64,000 bases of DNA from Saccharofermentans sp. (lineage in GTDB: Bacteria; Bacillota; Clostridia; Saccharofermentanales; Saccharofermentanaceae). The DNA is taken from positions 1-64,000 of the forward strand of contig JAKSRH010000002.1 of assembly GCA_024403675.1 (NCBI GenBank), read 5' to 3'. The notes under the pieces were generated by a model. That model was not told the origin of the DNA, made no database searches, and saw only the letters and a program-made list of their open reading frames with translations. The position numbers were made by a program, and so were the translations under genes. Below are positions 30,131 to 38,239 of this stretch, piece after piece; positions within the stretch are counted from its first letter, which is position 1; the number at the start of each line of letters is the position of its first letter.

Positions 30131-30176
30131 CGCAAGGACAAATCAGAAAATATGTTCTTTTTATATTTGATAGAAA

Positions 30177-32636
30177 TTAACCAAAATATTTATTCCAGAA
30201 AGAGAACACTGACATAGGCTTACCAAAATAATAACCCTGGAAAATATCAGCGCCCATCTCACGAAGTCTATTTACCTGAGACTCTGTCTCTACGCCCTCT
30301 ACTACAACAGACATATCAATAGAATGTGCAAGCATAGTCATAGCTTCAATAAAGGAAGCACTAAACTCAGAAGTCTCCATATCATCAGTAAATGACTTAT
30401 CAATCTTAATCTCGTCAACAGGAAGTTCTTTAAGATAATTAAAGGAAGAATATCCTGATCCGAAGTCATCAAGCGCTGTACGAATTCCTGCTTCACTTAA
30501 CTCATTAAGATTTATACGACACTTACCCATGTTCTCCATGAGCGATGTCTCTGTAAGTTCGACAAGAAGATTATCTGGAGTCAAATTATACTTCACAAGA
30601 AGCGCCTTTATCTCCTGTGCATATTCAGGTCTAATAAGATCATCTGCTGTAGCATTTATATGAATGTAGAAATCACGGGGTGCGCCCTTAGAAATCCATT
30701 TAGCACATTGCTTTGCAGCCTCGTTAGCAATCCACTTACCTACGTCTGCCATTCTATCAGCAGCTTCCAAAGCCTTTACAACTAACTCAGGATTAACAAG
30801 CTCACCCTGGTTAGACTGCCATCTAAGAAGAGCTTCGGCACCCTTAAGAATGCCTGTCTTTGCGTCAATAAGTGGCTGATAATAAAGCTGGAAGTTTTCC
30901 ATGCCATTTACAATACAGGTAGAAATCTGAGAAATAAAATCTGTAGTCTGACTAAGCTCTAGTCTATCTGCAGGAGAATAAATAACATATTTCAAAGCTT
31001 TATTGTTCTTAATCTTATGAAGCGCAATCTCAGCATTATTGAAAATATCCTCTGCTGTATCACCCTCTGGATATGTAGACGCAGCAATACCAAAGTTAAC
31101 AAAGAACTCTCCTTCTGGTGTAACCATAGCAGTATTATTACGACTACAAATATCATCAAGATAAGTGGAAACAGCTTTTCGTGAAGCATAATTCCAAAGA
31201 AGTGCGAAAGTATCTACACCAATATGGTAAAGTTTTGCCTCTTCAGGCAAGTTATCAGCCAAATAAGATGCTGTAGCAGAAAGAATAGAGTTACCAGTCT
31301 CTCTACCATAGTTATCGTTAAAAATATGGAAATCAGCAATATCAAAAATGATAAGAGCACAAGAAAGCACTTCAGGATTACGAATAATATTTGCCATATC
31401 ATTCATGAGCTTATCTCTTGTTGGAAGACCAGTAAGCTCATTAGATGCTTCCTTCTTTTCTATCATTTCCTTCACTAAATTCAAGTTAGAAAGGTTAATG
31501 ATAATACCTGTCATCATATTACTATGGCGAATGGAGTCATAATAGGACTTACCACGAAGTGCTACCCAAATAGCGCTACTACCTCTAGGTCTAATTCTAA
31601 ATTCCACAGAGAAAGTACTATTAGGATTATTTACAGCACGATACATAGCATTACGGAAACGCTTACGATCCTTTGTAACAACATGTCTAGCAATTTCCTC
31701 TACAAAATCACCGGACACCTGATTTGTATCCTGAGGAAAAAGTCCACTAATCGGTCTAGAGAACTTAAGAACCTTACGGTTAATATCTGCGGTAAACTCT
31801 ATAGACTCGAAGCCCTCTTTCAAAGCATCATGTCTTAATTTCTCTACTCTATCAGTAGAAACATCAGAAAGAATACCAGATATATATCTGCTCTCTTCCT
31901 TATTCTCATCAAAAACATTAGTTATAGCATCTAGTCTTAAGTACAAATCACCCTTACCTGGTGTCATAAAGCAGAGTTCTTCACCAATATTTGCTTCACC
32001 AGTAGAAAGATATTTTACAAACACGTCATTAAGATGAGCAGCATCATCAGGCTTCATGTACTTAGATACATTAGACGTAAAATGCTCGAGCTTTTTACTT
32101 GGAATCTCAAAATCCTCAGCAAAACGAGAGTTCAAATGAAGTACATCAGCTACAGAATCATATGAAAAAATATACAAATTCATATCATCTGACATGAGCT
32201 TAGAATATGTAGCACTAGCTATATCAGGAGTAACATCACGAACAACACCAACAAGATAATTATTGGCATCAATTAAAATCTTCTTAAAGCTAACCTCGAT
32301 AACAAATGCAGAAACAGATACTGGACTTTTTACAGAATGAGTCACTGTTCCCACTTCATACGCACCAGTAATCAAATCACTAATGATATCTTTATATCTA
32401 GCAGAAATAGAAACACGCTGATACTCTGGGATTAACTGAAAAAATGTCTCCAAATACATCTCATCATTAGCCGCAGGACCAAAAATAGATGTTAATTTAC
32501 CTTGGAAAACAATACGCTCATTAGAAGTATCAATAACTGCAAGGCCTGCAATCGCATTATAATCAGCACCTTTAAGTTCTTCTAGAGAAAGTGTCTGTGC
32601 GTATCTTATAAGAATGTCGCGATTAAGTTCTTCCAC
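30177..32636 (-). CDS. PAS / degenerate GGDEF / EAL cyclic-di-GMP phosphodiesterase
   Basis: 819 aa, with no membrane segment seen. PAS-like sensory regions (about 25-390) precede a GGDEF domain whose active-site motif reads GVDTF (473-477), so it should not make c-di-GMP. The EAL domain is intact: EALLRW (601-606), a conserved Asn in HINATA, ELTET, DDFGSGYS (723-730), IKIDKSF and VVEGVET. It is therefore a likely phosphodiesterase, with the dead GGDEF perhaps binding GTP as a regulator. The start is GTG with an AGAGGG site upstream, 29 bases after rsmI. Confidence 0.9.
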   Translation of the reverse strand: MEELNRDILIRYAQTLSLEELKGADYNAIAGLAVIDTSNERIVFQGKLTSIFGPAANDEMYLETFFQLIPEYQRVSISARYKDIISDLITGAYEVGTVTHSVKSPVSVSAFVIEVSFKKILIDANNYLVGVVRDVTPDIASATYSKLMSDDMNLYIFSYDSVADVLHLNSRFAEDFEIPSKKLEHFTSNVSKYMKPDDAAHLNDVFVKYLSTGEANIGEELCFMTPGKGDLYLRLDAITNVFDENKEESRYISGILSDVSTDRVEKLRHDALKEGFESIEFTADINRKVLKFSRPISGLFPQDTNQVSGDFVEEIARHVVTKDRKRFRNAMYRAVNNPNSTFSVEFRIRPRGSSAIWVALRGKSYYDSIRHSNMMTGIIINLSNLNLVKEMIEKKEASNELTGLPTRDKLMNDMANIIRNPEVLSCALIIFDIADFHIFNDNYGRETGNSILSATASYLADNLPEEAKLYHIGVDTFALLWNYASRKAVSTYLDDICSRNNTAMVTPEGEFFVNFGIAASTYPEGDTAEDIFNNAEIALHKIKNNKALKYVIYSPADRLELSQTTDFISQISTCIVNGMENFQLYYQPLIDAKTGILKGAEALLRWQSNQGELVNPELVVKALEAADRMADVGKWIANEAAKQCAKWISKGAPRDFYIHINATADDLIRPEYAQEIKALLVKYNLTPDNLLVELTETSLMENMGKCRINLNELSEAGIRTALDDFGSGYSSFNYLKELPVDEIKIDKSFTDDMETSEFSASFIEAMTMLAHSIDMSVVVEGVETESQVNRLREMGADIFQGYYFGKPMSVFSFWNKYFG

Positions 32637-32665
32637 AAATACAGACCCTCTCTAACCTATTTGAC

Positions 32666-33493
32666 TTATTGTAACAGATTAACTATGTATGCGTATATTT
32701 CTTTTTTATTTCGACCTGTCTTACTAGCTATATCCTTGGCAATGTCCTTAGTAGACATACCCTTATCAGACATTTCCCTTATCAAGACGTCAAGATCTTC
32801 CTCACTTATGTCCTCACCTTGCTTTTGAGGTAACGGCGAAAGGCAAATTACGAACTCGCCCTTAGGTGGCGTCTGCGTAAAATATTCATACGCCTCATCT
32901 ATAGTCACGCGCAAAACTTGCTCATATTTCTTGGTTAACTCTCGACAAAAAGCTGCCTTACTAGAACCGAAACCATACTTTTGAAGCTCAGAAATAAGTT
33001 TCATAAGTCTATGTGGAGCCTCATAAATAATTACCGTCTCCTCAAACTTAGTAAGTGCTTCTAGTCTTTTCTTACGTGGGCTTCCCTCCGAAGGCAAAAA
33101 ACCTTCATAATGGAACTTAGTAGTATCAAGACCACTTAACACAAGTGCTGTAATTGCAGCTACTGGACCTGGCACCGCAGTCACGTCCAAATCATTCTCT
33201 ATAGCAAGCTTTACCAAATCTTCTCCTGGATCATTTATAGATGGCATACCTGCATCAGAGACAAGAGCCACATCAAGGCCCTGTTTCATCATATCGATAA
33301 GAACTGGTCCTTTTGAAAACTTATTGTGCTCGTGATAAGAAAATAATTTATTCTCGATACCAAAATTTTGAAGGAGAAGGCCTGTGCGTCTAGTATCCTC
33401 GCACGCAATAATATCCACAGAAGAAAGCACCTCCTGTGCACGAGAGGAAAAATCTCCCATATTACCAATTGGCGTACCTACTAGATAAAGCAA
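32666..33493 (-). CDS. rsmI: 16S rRNA (cytidine(1402)-2'-O)-methyltransferase RsmI
   Basis: 275 aa, tetrapyrrole-methylase fold. It has VGTPIGNMGD at the N-terminus, ACEDTRRTG, VSDAGMPSINDPG and VPGPVAAITAL. It uses SAM to methylate C1402 in the ribosomal decoding centre. The start is TTG, 13 bases inside the end of the preceding methyltransferase gene, with GGAGGAG about 10 bases upstream. The TrmN6-like/rsmI pairing is usual in Firmicutes. Confidence 0.94.
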   Translation of the reverse strand: MLYLVGTPIGNMGDFSSRAQEVLSSVDIIACEDTRRTGLLLQNFGIENKLFSYHEHNKFSKGPVLIDMMKQGLDVALVSDAGMPSINDPGEDLVKLAIENDLDVTAVPGPVAAITALVLSGLDTTKFHYEGFLPSEGSPRKKRLEALTKFEETVIIYEAPHRLMKLISELQKYGFGSSKAAFCRELTKKYEQVLRVTIDEAYEYFTQTPPKGEFVICLSPLPQKQGEDISEEDLDVLIREMSDKGMSTKDIAKDIASKTGRNKKEIYAYIVNLLQ

Positions 33494-34281
33494 TCCCTGT
33501 GCTCCTCCTCATATATTTCTTTAATTTTGCTAGTCATAATTATACCACCATCAGTCCTCTCGTTAAGGATAAGTGGAGGCATCACTTTAACATCTGTACC
33601 AGACGCGCCCCTTTTGCCAGCAACTAATACCATTTCTGCGCCCTTATCTACGAAAGGATGCACTGACATAATGTGCGTCGCCTTTATGTTATTGCAAGCA
33701 AAAGTTACAAGAACATCATTAAGTCTCGACGCATGCATCACAAGAACAATATAACCTTTACTCGGAATTACTCTAGAGGCAGCAGTCGCAATAAAATCAT
33801 TAAGACTGCCATTCTCCTCAAATCTAGCGCCAAGTTTGCCATCACTATGATCTAGAGTCTTAGGACCACTTCCCTGAGTAAAAAAAGGAGGATTAAACAT
33901 TACTACGTCATATTGAATAGACTTTACATCAAGAGGCAACTGCCTAATATCTGCGTTAAAACCACGCATCTTATTTTCAAGATTATTAAGAGCAATGTTT
34001 TCCTTTAACACCTCTGCATAAATTGGCTCTATCTCCACCGCATCTGATAACACCCCAGGAAATCTACCCTGAACTAGAATCGACGCCGTACCTACACCAG
34101 CACCAAGTTCTAGCACACGCTGAGGACATTTCGTAGCCTTAGCTGACTTGCGCAAAAAAGATGCCGCAAACCATGCCAAAAGCACAGTATCTGTACCATA
34201 ACGAAAACCATCCTTTGGCTGATAAAGCTTGTAACCACCGCGGCCAAGTTCTTCTATTGTAAGGGCGTTCTTATCTATCAC
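33481..34281 (-). CDS. TrmN6-like SAM-dependent methyltransferase (YfiC family)
   Basis: 266 aa. Class I methyltransferase: ELGAGVGTASIL is the SAM-binding loop and NPPF is the amino-methyltransferase motif for adenine N6. Members modify A37 of tRNA1-Val. The N-terminal GYKLYQPKDGFRYGTDTVLLAWF is typical of the family. It overlaps the GNAT gene upstream (4 bases) and rsmI downstream (13 bases), so it is translationally coupled. Confidence 0.88.
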   Translation of the reverse strand: MIDKNALTIEELGRGGYKLYQPKDGFRYGTDTVLLAWFAASFLRKSAKATKCPQRVLELGAGVGTASILVQGRFPGVLSDAVEIEPIYAEVLKENIALNNLENKMRGFNADIRQLPLDVKSIQYDVVMFNPPFFTQGSGPKTLDHSDGKLGARFEENGSLNDFIATAASRVIPSKGYIVLVMHASRLNDVLVTFACNNIKATHIMSVHPFVDKGAEMVLVAGKRGASGTDVKVMPPLILNERTDGGIIMTSKIKEIYEEEHRDCFI

Positions 34282-34727
34282 TTTATATCCTCAAACTTAT
34301 ACTGCATCTGTATGTGAGGAATACCATCCTCCAAGAATTCTTCCGAGGTTTGCACAAAACCAATTTTCTCATAAAGTCCACGCGCATAACACTGAGCCTC
34401 AATAGTAATCCCCTCAGCGTTATAAATGTACTTCGCGTACTTTAGTGCGTCATTAATAAGTCTTGTCGCTAATCCATCACGTCTACGAGTAGCTATTACC
34501 CTACCAATAGATGCCTCATCAAATGTAGTATGTGGAGGCAATACTCTAAGATACGCTACAATCTCACCATTATCTTCAAGCCATAAGTGTGTAGACACTT
34601 TATCAAACTCATCAATCTCATTGTAAGCACACTGCTGTTCCACCACAAAAACATCTACTCTGAGCTTAAATATCTCATAGAGCTCACTAGCTGTAAGCTC
34701 ATCAAATGTCTTAACGATTAATTCCAT
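34278..34727 (-). CDS. GNAT N-acetyltransferase, ElaA-like
   Basis: 149 aa. The ElaA signature is clear: LYEIFKLRVDVFVVEQ near the start, YLRVLPPH, IGRVIATRRRDGLATRLI (acetyl-CoA loop) and ARGLYEKIGF. The substrate of this family is not established. It starts directly after the HAD stop and overlaps the next gene by 4 bases. Confidence 0.88.
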   Translation of the reverse strand: MELIVKTFDELTASELYEIFKLRVDVFVVEQQCAYNEIDEFDKVSTHLWLEDNGEIVAYLRVLPPHTTFDEASIGRVIATRRRDGLATRLINDALKYAKYIYNAEGITIEAQCYARGLYEKIGFVQTSEEFLEDGIPHIQMQYKFEDIK

Positions 34728-35420
34728 TTATGACTCCAATTCGCGTAGATAAAACTTATCAGCACTATTGTCACCTGTAAGATGGATAAAATCAATTCCA
34801 AAGTCCTTGGCACCTTGGATATCGCTATTAGCACTATCGCCTATCATCACTGCACCACTTTTATCGATACCATAATTATTAAAAAGCACATTGAATAAAT
34901 GTGTCTCAGGCTTCATGCAACCATAGTCACTACTCATAACTACACCATCCACCTTAGAAGGCATATCAAACATTGTAATTTCCGGCCAAGTATAAGCACG
35001 CTGGGCGTTACTTAAAATATAAAGTTTCTTTCCATTTTCGCGAAGCTTACTTAAATAAGCATCCACACCAGGATAAAGCTTAATGTACTCTCTTGTAGCT
35101 ACACGAAAATCATAAGCTAACTCATAAAGAGTCTCATCTGGTAATTCACCATTACCATACTTCTCAAATAGATCCCTATAAACATCAATAATATCCACCT
35201 CAGGATACTTAAATCCCAACTCTTCAACTATTTGAAGCCTACAAGCCTTATCAAGGCAAAAGAAATCCTCAATAAAAGTCTTGGTATCAGGGTGTTTAAT
35301 CCCCTTACTATCAAGAACTTCAAGCCACTTGTCCCAATACTCTACAGATTTCTCATCATTATAAGAATCAAGTAATGTACCGTAATAATCAAAAATGTAT
35401 GTGTCGTAATCTAAATTCAT
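34728..35420 (-). CDS. HAD-superfamily hydrolase
   Basis: 230 aa. HAD motifs are FDYYGTLLDS (motif I, with both Asp at about residues 10 and 17 region), YILSNAQ (motif II), a Lys in CMKPE (motif III) and MIGDSANSDIQGA (motif IV). A helical cap lies between motifs I and II, as in phosphoglycolate-phosphatase-like enzymes. The substrate is unknown. It is the first gene of the operon HAD-GNAT-TrmN6-rsmI-EAL. It has no Shine-Dalgarno sequence, and a promoter -10 box lies 7 bases before the ATG. Confidence 0.88.
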   Translation of the reverse strand: MNLDYDTYIFDYYGTLLDSYNDEKSVEYWDKWLEVLDSKGIKHPDTKTFIEDFFCLDKACRLQIVEELGFKYPEVDIIDVYRDLFEKYGNGELPDETLYELAYDFRVATREYIKLYPGVDAYLSKLRENGKKLYILSNAQRAYTWPEITMFDMPSKVDGVVMSSDYGCMKPETHLFNVLFNNYGIDKSGAVMIGDSANSDIQGAKDFGIDFIHLTGDNSADKFYLRELES

Positions 35421-35427
35421 AGTTAGG

Positions 35428-35457
35428 ATAATAACAAATTTAAAGTTTCTTTTCCAA
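35428..35457 (-). promoter_or_regulatory. Promoter of the HAD-GNAT-trmN6-rsmI operon (near-leaderless)
   Basis: On the minus strand TTGGAA (35457-35452), an 18-base spacer, TATTAT (35433-35428). The predicted +1 falls at the base before the HAD ATG or at its A. Confidence 0.65.
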
Positions 35458-35458
35458 A

Positions 35459-35491
35459 CATAAAAGAAGCCGTCCCCTAAGGAACGGCCTC
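35459..35491 (-). terminator. Terminator of the acidic lipoprotein gene
   Basis: An 11-bp stem with two G-U pairs in RNA (35466-35476 with 35481-35491) is followed on the minus strand by TTCTTTTATG, 29 bases after the lipoprotein stop. Confidence 0.82.
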
Positions 35492-35520
35492 ATATTTAAT
35501 TTTAGTAAAGCTATTATTTA

Positions 35521-36189
35521 TTAGCCTACAGAGCTGTAATCAGCAACTGCAACGATTGTAGCAAGACCTGTGTTAGTAATTGTAACTGTGATTGTCTCGC
35601 CATCCTCAGCTGCAACATAAACTGTAGCATCATCTGTCTCTGTAACTTCGAAATCAATACCTTCCATCTCATCAGCGAAGAATGCCTCAGCGTCCTCAAC
35701 TGTATCGAACTTTACAACCTCGATAATGGAGAAGTCTGCATAGCTCTCTTCATCCTCTGTAGAGAAAGAAAGCTCACCAGAACTCATACCCATGAAGCCC
35801 TCTGTAGCGCCCTCTGGAAGCTCCTCACCAAGATCCTCAAGTGTAAAGAGCATGAAATCCTGTGCAGCATACTCCTCAGCAAGAGCCTTTACCTCATCAT
35901 CAGCGAATACGCTTGTATCGAACTCAGGAATATCCCAATCATCAACGAATGTCTCTTCTGTCTCTTCGATTGTCTCTTCTGTCTCCTCAACAGTCTCCTC
36001 AACTGTTGTCTCAGCAGCAGTAGTCTCAGCCTCAGTCTCTTCTTCCTCAGTCTCCTCTACTTCTGTCTCTTCCTTGTCATCATCCTTGTCCTTCTTATCA
36101 GAACATGCTGTTGTCATGATAGCGAAAGAAGAAAATGCTACTGCGCAACCAGTAACGAGTGCAAGCTTCTTAATTAAAGACTTTTTCAT
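35521..36189 (-). CDS. Highly acidic lipoprotein of unknown function
   Basis: 222 aa. A lipoprotein signal begins MKKSLIKK, with a hydrophobic core and lipobox cysteine in MTTACS (about residue 28). A low-complexity Glu/Thr linker (about 35-80) of VEETEE/TVEE repeats follows, then a compact acidic domain rich in short beta-strand segments toward the C-terminus. It is likely anchored outside the membrane with the linker acting as a spacer through the wall. The start at 36189 has AGGAG 9 bases upstream; an upstream in-frame extension to 36255 is not supported. It lies alone between a promoter and a terminator. Confidence 0.82.
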   Translation of the reverse strand: MKKSLIKKLALVTGCAVAFSSFAIMTTACSDKKDKDDDKEETEVEETEEEETEAETTAAETTVEETVEETEETIEETEETFVDDWDIPEFDTSVFADDEVKALAEEYAAQDFMLFTLEDLGEELPEGATEGFMGMSSGELSFSTEDEESYADFSIIEVVKFDTVEDAEAFFADEMEGIDFEVTETDDATVYVAAEDGETITVTITNTGLATIVAVADYSSVG

Positions 36190-36245
36190 AATCTTAATCT
36201 CCTGTTTTTCATAAATAATATGTCGCTTATTCCTACGACGGCTCG

Positions 36246-36274
36246 ATATTAACAAAGCAATTTTGAATATTCAA
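36246..36274 (-). promoter_or_regulatory. Promoter of the acidic lipoprotein gene
   Basis: TTGAAT (36274-36269), a 17-base spacer, TAATAT (36251-36246) on the minus strand, giving a leader of about 50 bases. Confidence 0.65.
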
Positions 36275-36406
36275 TCACTTTAACCATTTCTTAAACATTT
36301 TTATAGACATTCTCAACAAACTCCCTAAGGATGAGAAATAATAATGTTTAATTTCACTAACAGATATGTATAGATTTATTCAACCATTAGTAGAATAATG
36401 GCGTAT

Positions 36407-38239
36407 TTATGCCATGCTCTCGAACTGAGAGTTATAAAGTGAAGCATAGAAACCATTCTGAGCGAGAAGTTCCTTGTGGTTACCCTGCTCAACAATATCT
36501 CCATCCTTCATTACAAGAATCAAATCAGCATCACGAATAGTAGATAATCTATGCGCGATTACGAAGGATGTTCTACCCTTCATAAGGTTTGCCATAGCTG
36601 TCTGGATAAGCTGCTCTGTTCTTGTATCTACAGAAGAAGTAGCCTCATCAAGAATAAGAATAGGATTATCAGCAAGAATAGCACGCGCAATAGTAATAAG
36701 CTGCTTCTGACCCTGAGATACATTACTAGCTTCTTCATTAAGCTCCATATTATATCCGCCAGGAAGAGTTCTAATAAATCTATCAGCTCGAGCAGCCTTA
36801 GCAGCAGCGATTACCTCTTCATCTGTAGCATCAAGACGACCATATCTAATATTCTCCATGATGGAACCCTTAAATAGCCATGTATCCTGAAGAACCATAC
36901 CGAATCCATTACGCAAATCACTTCTAGCGTAATCCTTAACGTTATTACCATCTACAAGGATTGCACCAGAGTTAACGTCATAGAATCTCATAAGGAGCTT
37001 TACCATAGTTGTCTTACCAGCACCAGTAGGTCCTACAATAGCCACCATCTGTCCAGGCTTAACATCACAAGTAAAGTCATTAATAACAATCTTGTCCTCT
37101 GTGTATCCAAAATGTACGTGGTCAAAAGTAACGTGTCCCTTGATATCATCAGCCTTTGCTGTAGCGTTCTCATTCTGATCCTCATCATCTGTGTTAAGGA
37201 ACTCGAAGATACGTTCTGCAGCAGCTGCCATAGACTGGAACATATTAGAAACCTGAGCGAGCTGAGTAATAGGCTGTGTAAAACGCTTTACGTACTGGAT
37301 AAATGCAACGATATCACCCATTGCAATTGTGCCCTTAGCAGCAAGAATTGCACCAGAAACTGCAACTGCTACATAACCAAGGTTACTTACAAAGTTCATG
37401 ATTGGCATCATAAGACCAGAAAGGAACTGGCTCTTCCAAGCAGACTCATAAAGCTTCTTATTAGTCTTCTCGAAGACATCCATCTCACGGGACTCTCTAT
37501 TAAATGCCTTTACTACATTATGGCCAGAGAAAGTTTCCTCAATCTGTCCATCAATCTCACCTAAGTACTTCTGCTGTGCCTTGAAGTGCTTCTGGGAAAC
37601 TCCAACAATAACACCTACAAGGATAAAAGATACAGGAAGAACTGCAATCGTAATAAGAGTCATGACACCAGAAATAGTGAGCATCATGTAAATAATACCG
37701 ATTACTGTACAAAGTGATGTAATAAGCTGAGTAATACTCTGGTTAAGAGACTGACCCAATGTATCTACGTCGTTAGTGATACGAGATAATACATCACCAG
37801 TCTTATTGGACTCAAAATAAGAAAGTGGGAGACGGTTAATCTTCTCGCTAATATCACGACGAAGCTTAAGACACATCTTCTGTGAAATACCAGACATGAG
37901 CCATCCCTGAACGAATCCAAAAATACTACTTACAAGATACATACCCATAAGCATGATAAGGATTCTACCGATTTTACCAAAATCAATACCACCCTCACCT
38001 GTAAGTCTCTTAATAAATCCTTCGAAAAGCTCTGTAGTAGCATTACCAAGAATCTTTGGACCAATTACGTTAAATATTGTAGAACCAATAGCAAAGATAG
38101 CTACGAAAACAATAGCAATCTTATAAAGTCCCATGTACTTCAAGAGATTACGCATTGTACCCTTAAAGTCTTTTGCCTTCTCACCCATCATTCTGCCTGG
38201 GCCATGACGACGTTGTGGTCTTCTTCTATTATCTGCCAT
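36407..38239 (-). CDS. ABC exporter half-transporter with canonical NBD (BmrD/LmrD-like)
   Basis: 610 aa. Six membrane segments (about 35-330) are followed by a nucleotide-binding domain with Walker A GPTGAGKTT, signature VSQGQK and Walker B LILDEATSSVD with the catalytic Glu. It pairs with the upstream half-transporter: this one has the good Walker motifs but an altered signature, and the partner has the reverse. That is the pattern of asymmetric heterodimeric multidrug or peptide exporters. It overlaps the upstream gene by one base. Confidence 0.92.
   Translation of the reverse strand: MADNRRRPQRRHGPGRMMGEKAKDFKGTMRNLLKYMGLYKIAIVFVAIFAIGSTIFNVIGPKILGNATTELFEGFIKRLTGEGGIDFGKIGRILIMLMGMYLVSSIFGFVQGWLMSGISQKMCLKLRRDISEKINRLPLSYFESNKTGDVLSRITNDVDTLGQSLNQSITQLITSLCTVIGIIYMMLTISGVMTLITIAVLPVSFILVGVIVGVSQKHFKAQQKYLGEIDGQIEETFSGHNVVKAFNRESREMDVFEKTNKKLYESAWKSQFLSGLMMPIMNFVSNLGYVAVAVSGAILAAKGTIAMGDIVAFIQYVKRFTQPITQLAQVSNMFQSMAAAAERIFEFLNTDDEDQNENATAKADDIKGHVTFDHVHFGYTEDKIVINDFTCDVKPGQMVAIVGPTGAGKTTMVKLLMRFYDVNSGAILVDGNNVKDYARSDLRNGFGMVLQDTWLFKGSIMENIRYGRLDATDEEVIAAAKAARADRFIRTLPGGYNMELNEEASNVSQGQKQLITIARAILADNPILILDEATSSVDTRTEQLIQTAMANLMKGRTSFVIAHRLSTIRDADLILVMKDGDIVEQGNHKELLAQNGFYASLYNSQFESMA

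Noticed and set aside
36310..36337. TTCTCA...TGAGAA inverted repeat between the ABC exporter and the lipoprotein gene
   Set aside because: Only 6 bp with a 16-base loop and no T-tail; too weak to call terminator or operator.
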